DNA from: an uncultured Colwellia sp.
GTDB lineage: Bacteria > Pseudomonadota > Gammaproteobacteria > Enterobacterales > Alteromonadaceae
Direction: 5' to 3'
Length of the DNA: 64,000 nucleotides
Assembly: GCA_913058245.1 (NCBI GenBank)
Contig: CAJXQJ010000001.1
Location: 186,001 to 250,000, forward strand
Part shown: one piece after another, positions 36,222-44,645 of the stretch
Numbering within the stretch: the stretch's first letter is position 1
How the letters are laid out: each line of letters opens with the position of its first letter
Notes under the pieces: model-generated
The model's input: the letters and a program-made list of their open reading frames with translations, nothing else
The model's database searches: none
Told to the model about the DNA's origin: nothing
Program-made: the position numbers and the translations under genes

Positions 36222-37658
36222 ATGGACCAACAGCTTAAAAACTGGATTGCAGAAGAAAAAATACCTAAAGTTATCGTGCATTCATCCTTGCCGATGATCA
36301 CGGCTATTTTGGCGCTATTTGCCTATGACTTGCTTGAATCTAGTTTATTAGCTTTTAACGGTGAAGATGTTTTAACTGCACTTGGTTTTACTTTACCAAT
36401 CACAACAGCAGTAACCGCCATTGCCATTGGTTTGAGCATAATAACCAATAATAAAATTGTTAAAGTGTCATGCTTACATGGCCATCAACTTTCTAACGCA
36501 ATTAGTAGCTCTTTGTTGCAAGCTACCTTTTTTATTGCGCTTTTTTCGTTATTATTTTGCTTTTTTAATGAAGCTATATTTTCATTTCTTGGCAGTAGAA
36601 CTTGGGCTTCAGGTCATATTGGTGATCCAAAAATAGTATTGGCGAATAGCCAAATGCTGTATGTTGAATCACGTTATTTTACTTGGATTTTTTTAGCTAT
36701 TATTTGGCAAGTTAGCGCTATATTTAGGGCGCTTGGTAACTCAAAAATCGCAAGTCGCTTAATGCTGTCTTGGCTGCTATCTAAGAGTGTTATAGCAATT
36801 GCTTTATTGATGCCTGAGAGTGGACTTTATATATCTGGGCTGGAGGGACTGGCGTGGACTCATGGCATAGTTGACGTTTTATTTGCTTGCATATCACTAT
36901 TTATTCTTCATAAAAAAGTGCATTTGACGATACCTAAGTTAGCAGAAATCAAGGGGGGGTTACTGTCAAATAAAATAAATAGCATAACGATTGTTTCGCA
37001 GCAGCTAGTTGCCCCTATAAGCATGGCTATATTAACCACCATTGTCGCCGAAATTAACTATAGCTATGTCGCGGCTTTCGCTTTTATATTCCGTATGGAA
37101 TCCATTTTTTTATTGATACCTATGGTATTAACGACAACCATGCCGTGCATTGTTGGTACTAACTTTTGGCTCGGTCATGTCAGCCGTGTTCGACAGGCAT
37201 ATTTATTTGCTTTTGGTTTGGTAATTTTACTGCAGCTTGCTTTAGCGGTTGCTTTAGTGATTAACAATAACATGTTGTCCTATTTTATTTGTCCTGAGGG
37301 CGCGGTGGCTGAATTGCTAACCATTTACCTTACTTGGGTACCGTTTGGGTATATCGGGGCGGGCTTAGTTATCGTTTATCAGTCATGTTTAAATGCAGAA
37401 GGAAAACCTTGGCAAGCGCTGTCTTTAGGTGTCATTCATCGCATTATTTTGTTACTACCGTGCACATTTATTGGTGCGGTATTTTTAACCGATGTAAGTT
37501 TGTTTCAAGCGCTGATGTTAGGCCACTTAGCCGGTGGTATTTATGTTGTGTATGTTTTTTATCGTCGCAACAAGCTAGCTAAAGTAACAAGCATAAATCG
37601 TCAAATGAATAACCATTTAAGTCATCAACAAAGTAGTACTTTAGGAGAGCAATCATGA
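36222..37658 (+). CDS. MATE family efflux transporter
   Basis: A multi-pass inner-membrane protein of about 478 residues with twelve predicted helices in two similar halves, typical of MATE/MOP exporters; HSSLPMITAILALFAYDLLESSLLA forms helix 1. The frame extends upstream to an ATG at 36138 and a TTG at 36129; I prefer the ATG at 36222 (MDQQLKNW) because the extra N-terminus is hydrophilic and not family-like, but no start has a good SD. It is divergent from the TonB receptor across the Fur-like site, so it may export a siderophore (inference). It overlaps the methyltransferase by 4 bases. A run of seven G lies in the gene at 36953-36959. Confidence 0.82.
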   Translation: MDQQLKNWIAEEKIPKVIVHSSLPMITAILALFAYDLLESSLLAFNGEDVLTALGFTLPITTAVTAIAIGLSIITNNKIVKVSCLHGHQLSNAISSSLLQATFFIALFSLLFCFFNEAIFSFLGSRTWASGHIGDPKIVLANSQMLYVESRYFTWIFLAIIWQVSAIFRALGNSKIASRLMLSWLLSKSVIAIALLMPESGLYISGLEGLAWTHGIVDVLFACISLFILHKKVHLTIPKLAEIKGGLLSNKINSITIVSQQLVAPISMAILTTIVAEINYSYVAAFAFIFRMESIFLLIPMVLTTTMPCIVGTNFWLGHVSRVRQAYLFAFGLVILLQLALAVALVINNNMLSYFICPEGAVAELLTIYLTWVPFGYIGAGLVIVYQSCLNAEGKPWQALSLGVIHRIILLLPCTFIGAVFLTDVSLFQALMLGHLAGGIYVVYVFYRRNKLAKVTSINRQMNNHLSHQQSSTLGEQS

Positions 37659-38401
37659 AATTAAAAATTGTATTAGTTAGCTGTAGTGTTTTTATGAGTT
37701 CTATGGCCTTTGGCTATGGTGATAGCGAACAACAATTTGTCAACGCCTTGCAATCTGAGCAACGTGCACAGGCTGATCGAGAGCGCGATATTGGCCGAAA
37801 ACCAGCGAAAGTGATGAAGTTCTTTGGTATCGAACCAGGGATGACTGTTTTAGAAATTTTATCGAGTGGTGGCTATTATACCGAAGTATTATCTCATCGT
37901 GTTGGAGAGCAAGGAAAAGTAATTGCGCAAAATAATAAGTTTATTTTAGAAGTATTTGACGGGCGTTTTGCTAAAGAGTTTGACCAGAGAATAGCGAATC
38001 AACGATTGCCAAATGTTAGTCATTATAAAAAGGAGTTTGGCGAATTTGATTTAACCAATGAAGTTGATGCGATAACCGTCGTGTTAAATTATCATGATCT
38101 TTATTCATCTGCGCCAAAAGCGAAGCGTAAAGCAATATTGGCCCAACTTAAAAGTGCGTTAAAGCCTGGTGGTGTATTGGGTATTATTGATATGCACAAC
38201 AATGCCAAGGAACATAACCCTAAGTTACATCGAATCAACCGAGATTATGTGGTAGAGGAACTCATTGAGGCTGGCTTTACTTTGGATGCTGAAGCTGCAT
38301 TTCTTCGTAATGGGAATGATGATTACACTAAAGTTGTTTTTGACCCCGCCGTACGTGGTAAAACAGACCGTTTTGTACTGCGTTTTAAAAAATCAGCGTA
38401 G
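37655..38401 (+). CDS. Class I SAM-dependent methyltransferase with signal peptide
   Basis: A 248-residue protein with a clear signal peptide (cut after MAFG, residue ~20) and a class I methyltransferase fold from ~45. Motif I is VLEILSSGGYYTEVL, followed by INR-type acidic positions and a GGVLGIIDMHNN motif. This matches a group of predicted methyltransferases, many of which carry signal peptides although SAM is cytoplasmic. ATGA overlap with the MATE gene, RBS AGGAG, so the two form one operon. Substrate unknown. Confidence 0.82.
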   Translation: MKLKIVLVSCSVFMSSMAFGYGDSEQQFVNALQSEQRAQADRERDIGRKPAKVMKFFGIEPGMTVLEILSSGGYYTEVLSHRVGEQGKVIAQNNKFILEVFDGRFAKEFDQRIANQRLPNVSHYKKEFGEFDLTNEVDAITVVLNYHDLYSSAPKAKRKAILAQLKSALKPGGVLGIIDMHNNAKEHNPKLHRINRDYVVEELIEAGFTLDAEAAFLRNGNDDYTKVVFDPAVRGKTDRFVLRFKKSA

Positions 38402-38585
38402 CCTATACCTATTATTCAACTTGATATATGCCCTTATTATTGCCTGAAGGTTGCCAACACCGACAGGCTTTATAACCTTTGACCGATATTCTATTTCTTA
38501 TTTTTATTATTGAAATGCAACAATGGTTGCGCCAAACTTAGGCTTAGCAAGCCAAATTATAATAAAAAATAGAAAAGGTTATCTT

Positions 38586-39122
38586 ATGTTAAAAAAATTA
38601 CTTATCGTTATTGCGACTATTATTGCTATACCACTGATAGTGGCTATTTTCGTGCAAGACAGTTACGAAGTTGAACGTGAAGTTATAATAAATCAACCTA
38701 ATATGGTGGTGTTTAATTACGTCAAACTATTAAAGAACCAAGATAATTTTAGTAAATGGGCACAAATGGACCCAGAAATGACAAAAAGTTATCGAGGTAC
38801 TGATGGAGAAGTGGGCTTTGTTTCCGCATGGGATTCACAAAACCCTGATGTGGGTACAGGTGAGCAAGAAATAATAGCGATTAAAGACGGCGAACGTATC
38901 GATTTTGAATTACGATTTTTAAAACCTTTTGAAGCGAGTGAGCCTGCCTTTATGAGCACAGAAAGTATTTCTGAAAATCAAACAAAGATCATATGGGGCT
39001 TTAGTGGTCATATGGATTATCCGATGAATATTATGTTTTTGTTTATGGATTTCGAGCAAATTATTGGTGATGATCTACAAACAGGATTGAATAATTTGAA
39101 GGTGATATTGGAAGAACAATAA
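38586..39122 (+). CDS. SRPBCC family (polyketide-cyclase-like) protein
   Basis: A 178-residue protein with one N-terminal membrane helix (residues ~4-24) and a START/SRPBCC domain: YEVEREVIINQP opens the fold and FSKWAQMDPEM lies near residue 60, with a DLQTGLNNLK C-terminal helix. Such proteins bind hydrophobic ligands in a deep cavity. I chose the ATG at 38586 (MLKKLLIV) with an AAAGG upstream rather than the longer frame from 38523. Confidence 0.82.
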   Translation: MLKKLLIVIATIIAIPLIVAIFVQDSYEVEREVIINQPNMVVFNYVKLLKNQDNFSKWAQMDPEMTKSYRGTDGEVGFVSAWDSQNPDVGTGEQEIIAIKDGERIDFELRFLKPFEASEPAFMSTESISENQTKIIWGFSGHMDYPMNIMFLFMDFEQIIGDDLQTGLNNLKVILEEQ

Positions 39123-39170
39123 ATTAGAACAACGTTGCTCTACTTTTGCGTATGTAAGCAGCTAAAACTA

Positions 39171-39198
39171 ACCGCTTAAGGTAATCACGTTAAGCGGT
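39171..39198. terminator. Stem-loop between convergent SRPBCC and YkgJ genes
   Basis: ACCGCTTAA pairs with TTAAGCGGT across a ten-base loop between converging genes. The right arm contains the YkgJ stop codon. No long T tract, so only moderate confidence. Confidence 0.5.
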
Positions 39199-39591
39199 AA
39201 TTGACGGACGACTGCCTTTCATTATTGAATCTAGAGCTAATTGGGCTTGTCTAGGTTTCGATATGTCTATGGCTTCAATCATTTCACATTCATCTCTGAT
39301 CATTTCAGAAACTAAACTTGGGTAATGGCGACAATCTTCAGGTCTATCTAAATAAATGCTACAGGTATATTTGGGGGCTGAATTATTTGAAGCAATTGGA
39401 GAGATTTCAAGGAAAGGGCACCTTTCTAGCTTTTCCTGAGTTTTTGGATCAAACCATATTTCATTATTTTTAACATAATCAAAAATATCTGGATTGAATA
39501 TTTCCCATAAGGCAATTTCTTCTTTCGTTGCCGAAAGATCACCGCCTCCGTACTTTATGCAGCACTTACCACATTGATTGCAATCTTTCAT
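39190..39591 (-). CDS. YkgJ family cysteine-cluster protein
   Basis: A 133-residue protein of the UPF0153/YkgJ family: an N-terminal CNQCGKCC cluster (residues 4-11), RCPFLE in the middle, and a C-terminal CSIYLDRPEDCRHYP. These conserved cysteines presumably bind a zinc ion or Fe-S cluster. Function unknown. It is the last ordinary chromosomal gene before the integron array and reads away from it. Confidence 0.88.
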   Translation of the reverse strand: MKDCNQCGKCCIKYGGGDLSATKEEIALWEIFNPDIFDYVKNNEIWFDPKTQEKLERCPFLEISPIASNNSAPKYTCSIYLDRPEDCRHYPSLVSEMIRDECEMIEAIDISKPRQAQLALDSIMKGSRPSITA

Positions 39592-40503
39592 AGTCTATAA
39601 CATAAATAAAAGCTTAGGCTATGATAACGACAAATCTTCAAAGGTAAAGGCAACTATTGCAATCTCTTTTGTCTTGAGAGTGCGTCGTTAAGTGGAATGA
39701 AAAAAAAAGTTTACATTAGCTGGTAGTGGTGGGTATTTTCATGTCACCGCTGTCTTTTAATTGCTGTTTTCCTTTATGTTGGCACATAGGGAAAGCATAC
39801 GTTCGCCGTGTACATTACTATAGCGTTTATCTATTCCACACATAGAAGTGTAATTTTGCTTGGAATAACGTGGTGATTGCTCCGTAAAATAGGATTATAG
39901 GGAGAGGCATACGCAATTCCATGTGTTAGTTTTAAGGTCACACTGAATAGGTTTAAAGTATAGTTCTCGTTAGGTAAATTAGCTTTAAATTGACAACGAT
40001 AATCAATTATTTTCGTATCAGTAGTTCCGCTAATAAATTTTCATTTTATTTTGTAACAAATGTTTTATTGCGAAATTTTCTCATGATTCTCACTTTCCCC
40101 CATAAAACGAGAACTATTCCTTCTTTCAACAAGCATCAACAGTTCTGAAGCGTGATAAGCTTTTGAAACTATTAATAACTGATGTATATTAATGTAAATA
40201 AATGAACATTAGTTAGAGTAACCACTTTCGGCAGAAAGCAGGATTTATTCTCACTAGTAAGCTGTTATTTGGCACCACGAAATCAAGATAAATTTTATTT
40301 GTAAAAGCGGTGTTTTAATATTGGTTTGGTGTGTGGTTCATAAGTTTTCGCCATTAGCTTTCGTGGTTAATTCAACGGTAGGTTTTTGGCTCAAAGTTCA
40401 AGGTTGGGTTAGTCGTGGCGCTGGGCATTCTTTGCTTCTACGGTCGGGCTGCCTTAACCCGTAAAGTTCCTGTTTTCGTTAGTAGTTTTTCGCTACCATC
40501 AAA
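39592..40503. other. Gene-free region at the left edge of the integron array
   Basis: About 910 bases with no reading frame I can support. It lies where an attI site and an integrase gene would be expected for an intact integron, but neither is present. A possible degenerate attC (39866-39929: TAACGTGGTGATTGC facing GCAATTCCATGTGTTAG) suggests that part of it may be an old ORF-less cassette; this is weak. It could hold a promoter reading into the cassettes. Confidence 0.45.
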
Positions 40504-40600
40504 TAACAAGGAGGGCATTCAATCGGACAAAAAACAGTTGGCTTTGTTCGTGCCTCACAAATTATAGCCAACTATTTTATGCCGTTTAATAGCGGCGTTA
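40504..40600 (+). repeat. attC-1 (type B)
   Basis: Leftmost site, 97 bp. TAACAAGGAGGGCATTC opens it, CAGTTGGC and GCCAACT form the inner arms, and GCGGCGTTAG ends it. Compared with attC-2 it has an insertion (GAGG) near its left end. Confidence 0.85.
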
Positions 40601-40607
40601 GTTTTCT

Positions 40608-40979
40608 ATGAATATATATCGAACATTTCTATTCAATTTAATTTTTATATCGGTGGCAACAATGGCAGATGAAAAACCGGCAGGTTCTACAGATGAACAA
40701 TGGAATAAGTATCTTGAGCATAAAGCCTCTTGGGATAAGATGCTCAAGGATCGCTATGAAAATGAATTAAAGCATAATCCGGCAAAGCCGCCTTGGATTA
40801 AATATCCAAATCGTCATCCTACAGATATATTTTGGAGAATTGGTAATGGCGAAGATTACCTATTAGATTATTTCGGTTTATATTTTAAATACGCATCGGA
40901 GTCTGAGATAAAAGCTTATAAGCTTAAATATCCAGAACACAAAGACTGGCTTGGAACGTATGAAAGTACCGAAAACTAA
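40608..40979 (+). CDS. Cassette 1: unknown exported protein
   Basis: A 123-residue protein with a signal peptide (~20 residues, cut after TMA). The mature part is charged, rich in Lys, Trp and Tyr, with repeated KYP motifs; no family recognised. The ATG lies only 7 bases after the attC-1 core and has no Shine-Dalgarno. Its stop codon is the TAA of the TAACAAG that opens attC-2. Confidence 0.72.
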   Translation: MNIYRTFLFNLIFISVATMADEKPAGSTDEQWNKYLEHKASWDKMLKDRYENELKHNPAKPPWIKYPNRHPTDIFWRIGNGEDYLLDYFGLYFKYASESEIKAYKLKYPEHKDWLGTYESTEN

Positions 40980-41068
40980 CAAGGCATTCAAACGGACAAA
41001 AAACAGTTGGCTGTTTCACTCCGTTCACAATTTTAGCCAACAATTTTTTGCCGCTTAATGGGGCGTTA
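40977..41068 (+). repeat. attC-2 (type B)
   Basis: 92 bp; TAACAAGGCATTCAAACGG to GGGGCGTTATAAC, inner arms CAGTTGGCT and AGCCAACA. Confidence 0.9.
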
Positions 41069-41084
41069 TAACGAAAGGAAGCAT

Positions 41085-41558
41085 ATGCGTCATCTAATCA
41101 TAATTCTCATCACATTATTTGTTGTAGGTTGTGCAAGCACAAAAAAAGAGGCTGGCCAAAATCAAATTATTTTAGATCGAAGCGTAATGGCTAATCAAAA
41201 TACATCAACAGGTTGGATGGCCTATGGATTATCATTGAAGGCTTGGCCTGTAGAGCTTGATAATAATGGTAAGCCTAGCTTGTATAAACGAGAAGTCTTC
41301 GCACGTACTAAGACTGCTTTAATCTGGCAAGAATTAAGAGAGAAAAAGACAGTAAACCCTGATGCAGACTTAGATGCGTTAGTGTCAATTAATGATGCTA
41401 ACTATATGGAGGAATATGTATGGACATACATATACAAAGGTGTAGTTGATCAACCAATTGGTTTAGAACTTGGTAAATTTAAACAATGGATGACTATCAA
41501 TTTACCAGAGCATCAAGCTGTCATTAATACTGGTGTATCGGTGCCAATTTCGTTATAA
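41085..41558 (+). CDS. Cassette 2: unknown lipoprotein
   Basis: A 157-residue predicted lipoprotein with lipobox VVGC near residue 17. The mature part is mostly alpha/beta with a YGLSLKAWPVEL segment; no family recognised. The ATG at 41085 follows AAAGGAAG, better than an upstream ATG at 41058 that falls inside the attC. The stop codon is shared with the start of attC-3. Confidence 0.78.
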   Translation: MRHLIIILITLFVVGCASTKKEAGQNQIILDRSVMANQNTSTGWMAYGLSLKAWPVELDNNGKPSLYKREVFARTKTALIWQELREKKTVNPDADLDALVSINDANYMEEYVWTYIYKGVVDQPIGLELGKFKQWMTINLPEHQAVINTGVSVPISL

Positions 41559-41650
41559 CAAGCCAATTAAGCGGGACTGCTAAAGTTTGGCTCGGTTTCG
41601 CTTCGCTACACATTTTAGCCAAACATTATCAGCCCCTTAACAGGGCGTTA
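41556..41650 (+). repeat. attC-3 (type A)
   Basis: 95 bp; TAACAAGCCAATTAAGCGGG to ACAGGGCGTTAG. Inner arms are AGTTTGGCT and AGCCAAACA, with CGCTTCGCTACAC at the tip. Confidence 0.93.
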
Positions 41651-41695
41651 GAGCTTTTTCGAGTTTTGGTGTTATAAATTTTTAATGGAGTAAAT

Positions 41696-42298
41696 ATGTA
41701 TAAACCAATGATGATATTTTTCTTGTTTTTCACCTCTTTTACTTCTAATTCAAGTGAGCTTAACTTAGGCAAAAACTATGTTAATGTGAAAACATTAAAT
41801 GTAAGAAATTTGGCAAGTTCAAATTCAAAAATCATTGGTTCTAAAATTTATAGGCAAATGGTTATTGTTAAAGAGTTTCAGGGGGAGTGGGCTAGAATTT
41901 CTAGATATAACTCTAAAGACAATCAAGTATCAGAATGGGTTTTTAGTAAATATCTTGTTGCTCAGCAACCTGAAAGACCAAAGTCAAAATATGAAACTAA
42001 TTCAATCTTTGAACATATAATTCGAACAACTAATGATAAAGGTAAGTATTTTCTAGTTTACTTAGAAAAAAGGGCTAATACCTTTATAGCCATCAATCAA
42101 AGAGTAGGTGTAAGTTATACTGGTTACACTAAAACTGAAATTAATTGTTCAAAGATGATGTATCGAGTTTTAGGGTATACCGAAGGACATATTGAATATT
42201 TTGAGTATGCAGAAGATGAAGAAAGTAAATGGTCAAGTCTTGTTTCAGGCTCAAGTAAAAGTGATCTAGTAAATTATATATGTGCAGCAAAGAATTAA
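41696..42298 (+). CDS. Cassette 3: bacterial SH3-domain exported protein
   Basis: A 200-residue protein with a signal peptide (~20 residues) and one bacterial SH3 (SH3b) domain at ~27-80: VNVKTLNVRNLASSNSKIIG is the typical first strand pair, followed by GEWARIS and SEWVFSKYL. The rest (~95-200), with two cysteines (YTKTEINCS and YICAAK), is unknown. SH3b domains bind peptidoglycan or peptides, so a cell-wall-related role is plausible. RBS ATGGAG. Confidence 0.82.
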   Translation: MYKPMMIFFLFFTSFTSNSSELNLGKNYVNVKTLNVRNLASSNSKIIGSKIYRQMVIVKEFQGEWARISRYNSKDNQVSEWVFSKYLVAQQPERPKSKYETNSIFEHIIRTTNDKGKYFLVYLEKRANTFIAINQRVGVSYTGYTKTEINCSKMMYRVLGYTEGHIEYFEYAEDEESKWSSLVSGSSKSDLVNYICAAKN

Positions 42299-42312
42299 GA
42301 ATTATAAAGCTC

Positions 42313-42407
42313 TAACAAGCTGTTCAAGCGGGACTGCTAAAGTTTGGCTCGGTTTCGCTTCGCTACACATTTTAGCCAAACATTATCAGCCCCTTAACAG
42401 GGCGTTA
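42313..42407 (+). repeat. attC-4 (type A)
   Basis: 95 bp, nearly identical to attC-3 apart from the opening TAACAAGCTGTTCAAGCG. Confidence 0.93.
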
Positions 42408-42431
42408 GTGTGTATAAGGAAGTATCAATCT

Positions 42432-42728
42432 ATGAGGTTTAAGCTAGTTTTATTAATTATTTTGGTCTGTTGTAATGCTTGCACATCAGTTAAAAAAGTA
42501 GGAATTGATGAGTATAAAATTACTGTACAAGGAAGCCCATTTGACAATATTGATGATTTAAAAGCTAAAGTTAAAGAAGAAGCAATAAAAGTCTGCATAT
42601 CAAAAAAGTTTGAATTTGTTCCAAATTTTTTTGGTGACGACTTTGCTTTTAAGCAAGACGCTGCGTATACGCCATCAGGCAGTTCAATGTCAAAAAGCTC
42701 TGCTATTGCAACAATAAAGTGTATATAA
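42432..42728 (+). CDS. Cassette 4: small unknown lipoprotein
   Basis: A 98-residue predicted lipoprotein (lipobox CCNAC near residue 17). The mature part looks like a short alpha/beta domain containing AIKVCISKKFEFVPNF and a Ser-rich tail ending in TIKC. No family named. Start at the ATG at 42432 behind AAGGAAG; the frame continues upstream through the whole attC but that part is attC-encoded and unlikely to be translated. Confidence 0.75.
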   Translation: MRFKLVLLIILVCCNACTSVKKVGIDEYKITVQGSPFDNIDDLKAKVKEEAIKVCISKKFEFVPNFFGDDFAFKQDAAYTPSGSSMSKSSAIATIKCI

Positions 42729-42742
42729 GCTGAAATACTCAC

Positions 42743-42838
42743 TAACAAGGCAATCAAGCGGGACTGCTAAAGCTTGGCTCAGTTTCGCTCCGCTACACTA
42801 GTTTAGCCAAGCATTATCAGCCCCTTATTGGGGCGTTA
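42743..42838 (+). repeat. attC-5 (type A)
   Basis: 96 bp; variant inner arms AGCTTGGCT and AGCCAAGCA show compensatory change, which supports selection on the folded hairpin. Ends GGGGCGTTATAC. Confidence 0.92.
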
Positions 42839-42858
42839 TACGTTTACAGGGAGTTAAG

Positions 42859-43338
42859 ATGAAGATTTCAGATGTTAAGCCACTTTATGAATTGATTAAG
42901 GAAGCGTCACACGTTCATATCTTAATAATTTCATTCCTCGCTTTACCTTTTGTATTAGATGCGTGGGTTTCTTTGTTTCAAAAAATTGAACCTTTAAAAG
43001 GCTTAGAGTTAGATGCGTTATATATTGTTTTATTCTTTTTTTCTTTATTATCCATATTTGCAATTACAACTGATAGAAAACGAAAATCTATCGAGCTAAT
43101 AAAAGATCAAGTTGTGGGTTACATGTTGGCTAGAAATTTTACTAGGGTAAGTTTCGAACGATATAGGAAAAAACATGATTCGAAACTATCAGATGAAGAA
43201 TTAATATCTGTTATAAATACTTATCCAAATATACTTAGAATTACATCCATCTCTGAAAAAGATAATGAGGGTAACCACCTTAAAGATAAAGATGGAAATA
43301 AGATCACAAAACCAGGGTTTGGCTTAGTAAACGTATAA
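42859..43338 (+). CDS. Cassette 5: two-helix membrane protein
   Basis: A 159-residue protein with two hydrophobic helices (~22-42 and ~53-70) and a basic, hydrophilic C-terminal half with KDKDGNKI near the end. Unknown family; the layout recalls small phage-exclusion-type membrane proteins, but this is only a resemblance. RBS AGGGAG. The stop codon is the first triplet of attC-6. Confidence 0.75.
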   Translation: MKISDVKPLYELIKEASHVHILIISFLALPFVLDAWVSLFQKIEPLKGLELDALYIVLFFFSLLSIFAITTDRKRKSIELIKDQVVGYMLARNFTRVSFERYRKKHDSKLSDEELISVINTYPNILRITSISEKDNEGNHLKDKDGNKITKPGFGLVNV

Positions 43339-43430
43339 CAAGCTGTTCAAGCGGGACTGCTAACGTTTGGCTCGGTTTCGCTTTGCTACACATTTTAGCC
43401 AAACATTATCAGCCCCTTAACAGGGCGTTA
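43336..43430 (+). repeat. attC-6 (type A)
   Basis: 95 bp; ACGTTTGGCT instead of AAGTTTGGCT in the left arm, right arm unchanged; ends AGGGCGTTATG. Confidence 0.93.
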
Positions 43431-43457
43431 TGTGTTTCAATCGTAAGGTGTCAAATT

Positions 43458-43787
43458 ATGGATAATGATGATCAATCAAATATAAAAGCCAAAGTAGAAT
43501 ATGATCAAATGACAAAGCATCAAAAGGATATTGATGAATTCAATAACCTCGGTTCAAAAAGTGTTGGTATCAAAGATCTTATACAAATACTTGCCCCTTT
43601 AGTTTTACTAATCATCGCAGGCCAGTTTTTAAGCATTGATTCCGATACCTATAATGTAATGTTCGTTATATTTACTGCATCTACATTCGTACAAGGTATG
43701 GTTACAGCTGAAAGTAAAAAGGTAAACAGACGAATAGACTTACTATTAAAAATTTTAAAACAAGAACGAGAGCACAAAAGCACATAA
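43458..43787 (+). CDS. Cassette 6: small membrane protein
   Basis: A 109-residue protein: a charged N-terminal ~40 residues (helical, many Lys/Asp/Gln), two hydrophobic segments (~44-60 and ~67-85), and a basic C-terminal tail ending KQEREHKST. Unknown family. Start at the ATG at 43458 after AAGGTG; the frame is also open back into attC-6. The stop is shared with attC-7. Confidence 0.72.
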   Translation: MDNDDQSNIKAKVEYDQMTKHQKDIDEFNNLGSKSVGIKDLIQILAPLVLLIIAGQFLSIDSDTYNVMFVIFTASTFVQGMVTAESKKVNRRIDLLLKILKQEREHKST

Positions 43788-43879
43788 CAAGCCAATCAAG
43801 CGGGAAAATTTACAGTTGGCTGTTTTCGCTGCGCTCAACATTTTAGCCAACTAATAAATTTCCCCTTATTGGGGCGTTA
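43785..43879 (+). repeat. attC-7 (intermediate type)
   Basis: 95 bp. Its left end resembles type A (CAATCAAGCGGG) but its inner arms, CAGTTGGCT and AGCCAACT, are type B. Ends GGGGCGTTATAC. Confidence 0.9.
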
Positions 43880-43894
43880 TACGGCAAGGAAACT

Positions 43895-44539
43895 ATGAAG
43901 TACGGAGTTAAATTAATAGTTATGGGAATACTTTCAATATTTGGTTCTAAAGCAAATGCATCAGTCGAGGCTGATTTTTGGAAATGGTTCCAAAAAAATG
44001 GAGATATCATTTTTAACTTTGAAAAAGATACTGAAAAAACTTTTGATAAATTGTCTGTAGCGCTTTCTAAAGTTGATCCCGAACTTACCTTTGAATTTAG
44101 TCCTATTCGTGAGAACGGTAAAAGAGAGTTTGTAATAAGCGCGGGTGGCATAAAAAACTCTTTTCCTTCGGTTGAGTTACTGTTCAATTCAGCACCTGAA
44201 TTAAAACAATGGACAATCGTAAAGTTTCGCCCTCGAAGAACGCCTCTTAACGAGCTAACCTATGGCGGTGTTTCAATAAAATCTGACGATGTTTATTACA
44301 ATTTATATAAAGATGAAGATAAATTAGGTGTTGTTTTGTTCTTCGATAATTACAGCGACAAAGATCACACAGCATATGGCAACTTAGGTTATCTATTCTT
44401 AGATGAAGCACTTGGTGAATATGACGTTGAAACTAAGTTGGGTTTTATTGAGTTTCATAATAAAAATTCAGAGTATTTTGATGGTGCTAAGCCAATTAAA
44501 GAATTAGCAAAGCAAGTTGACGAGTATTACGAAAATTAG
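43895..44539 (+). CDS. Cassette 7: unknown exported protein
   Basis: A 214-residue protein with a signal peptide (cut after KANA, residue ~23). The mature part begins with an aromatic helix (DFWKWFQKN) and continues as an alpha/beta domain with GVVLFFDNYSDKDHTAYGNLGYLFLDEALGEYDVETK, a pattern I associate with a conserved hypothetical family whose function is unknown. RBS AAGGAA. This is the largest gene of the array. Confidence 0.78.
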   Translation: MKYGVKLIVMGILSIFGSKANASVEADFWKWFQKNGDIIFNFEKDTEKTFDKLSVALSKVDPELTFEFSPIRENGKREFVISAGGIKNSFPSVELLFNSAPELKQWTIVKFRPRRTPLNELTYGGVSIKSDDVYYNLYKDEDKLGVVLFFDNYSDKDHTAYGNLGYLFLDEALGEYDVETKLGFIEFHNKNSEYFDGAKPIKELAKQVDEYYEN

Positions 44540-44552
44540 TGGTAATGCCGTA

Positions 44553-44645
44553 TAACAAGCTAATTAATAAGGACAAAAAAACAGTTGGCTGTTTTCGTTC
44601 CTCAACATTTTAGCCAACAATTTTTTGCCCATTATTAGGGCGTTA
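44553..44645 (+). repeat. attC-8 (type B)
   Basis: 93 bp; TAACAAGCTAATTAATAAGG to TTAGGGCGTTATG, inner arms CAGTTGGCT and AGCCAACA. Confidence 0.9.

Noticed and set aside
39190-39591. YkgJ gene as an integron integrase or cassette
   Set aside because: It is a cysteine-cluster protein on the opposite strand with no tyrosine recombinase motif and no attC at its ends.
43843-44187. Minus-strand frame opposite cassette 7
   Set aside because: It runs into attC-7, has no RBS, and the plus-strand frame has a signal peptide and RBS.
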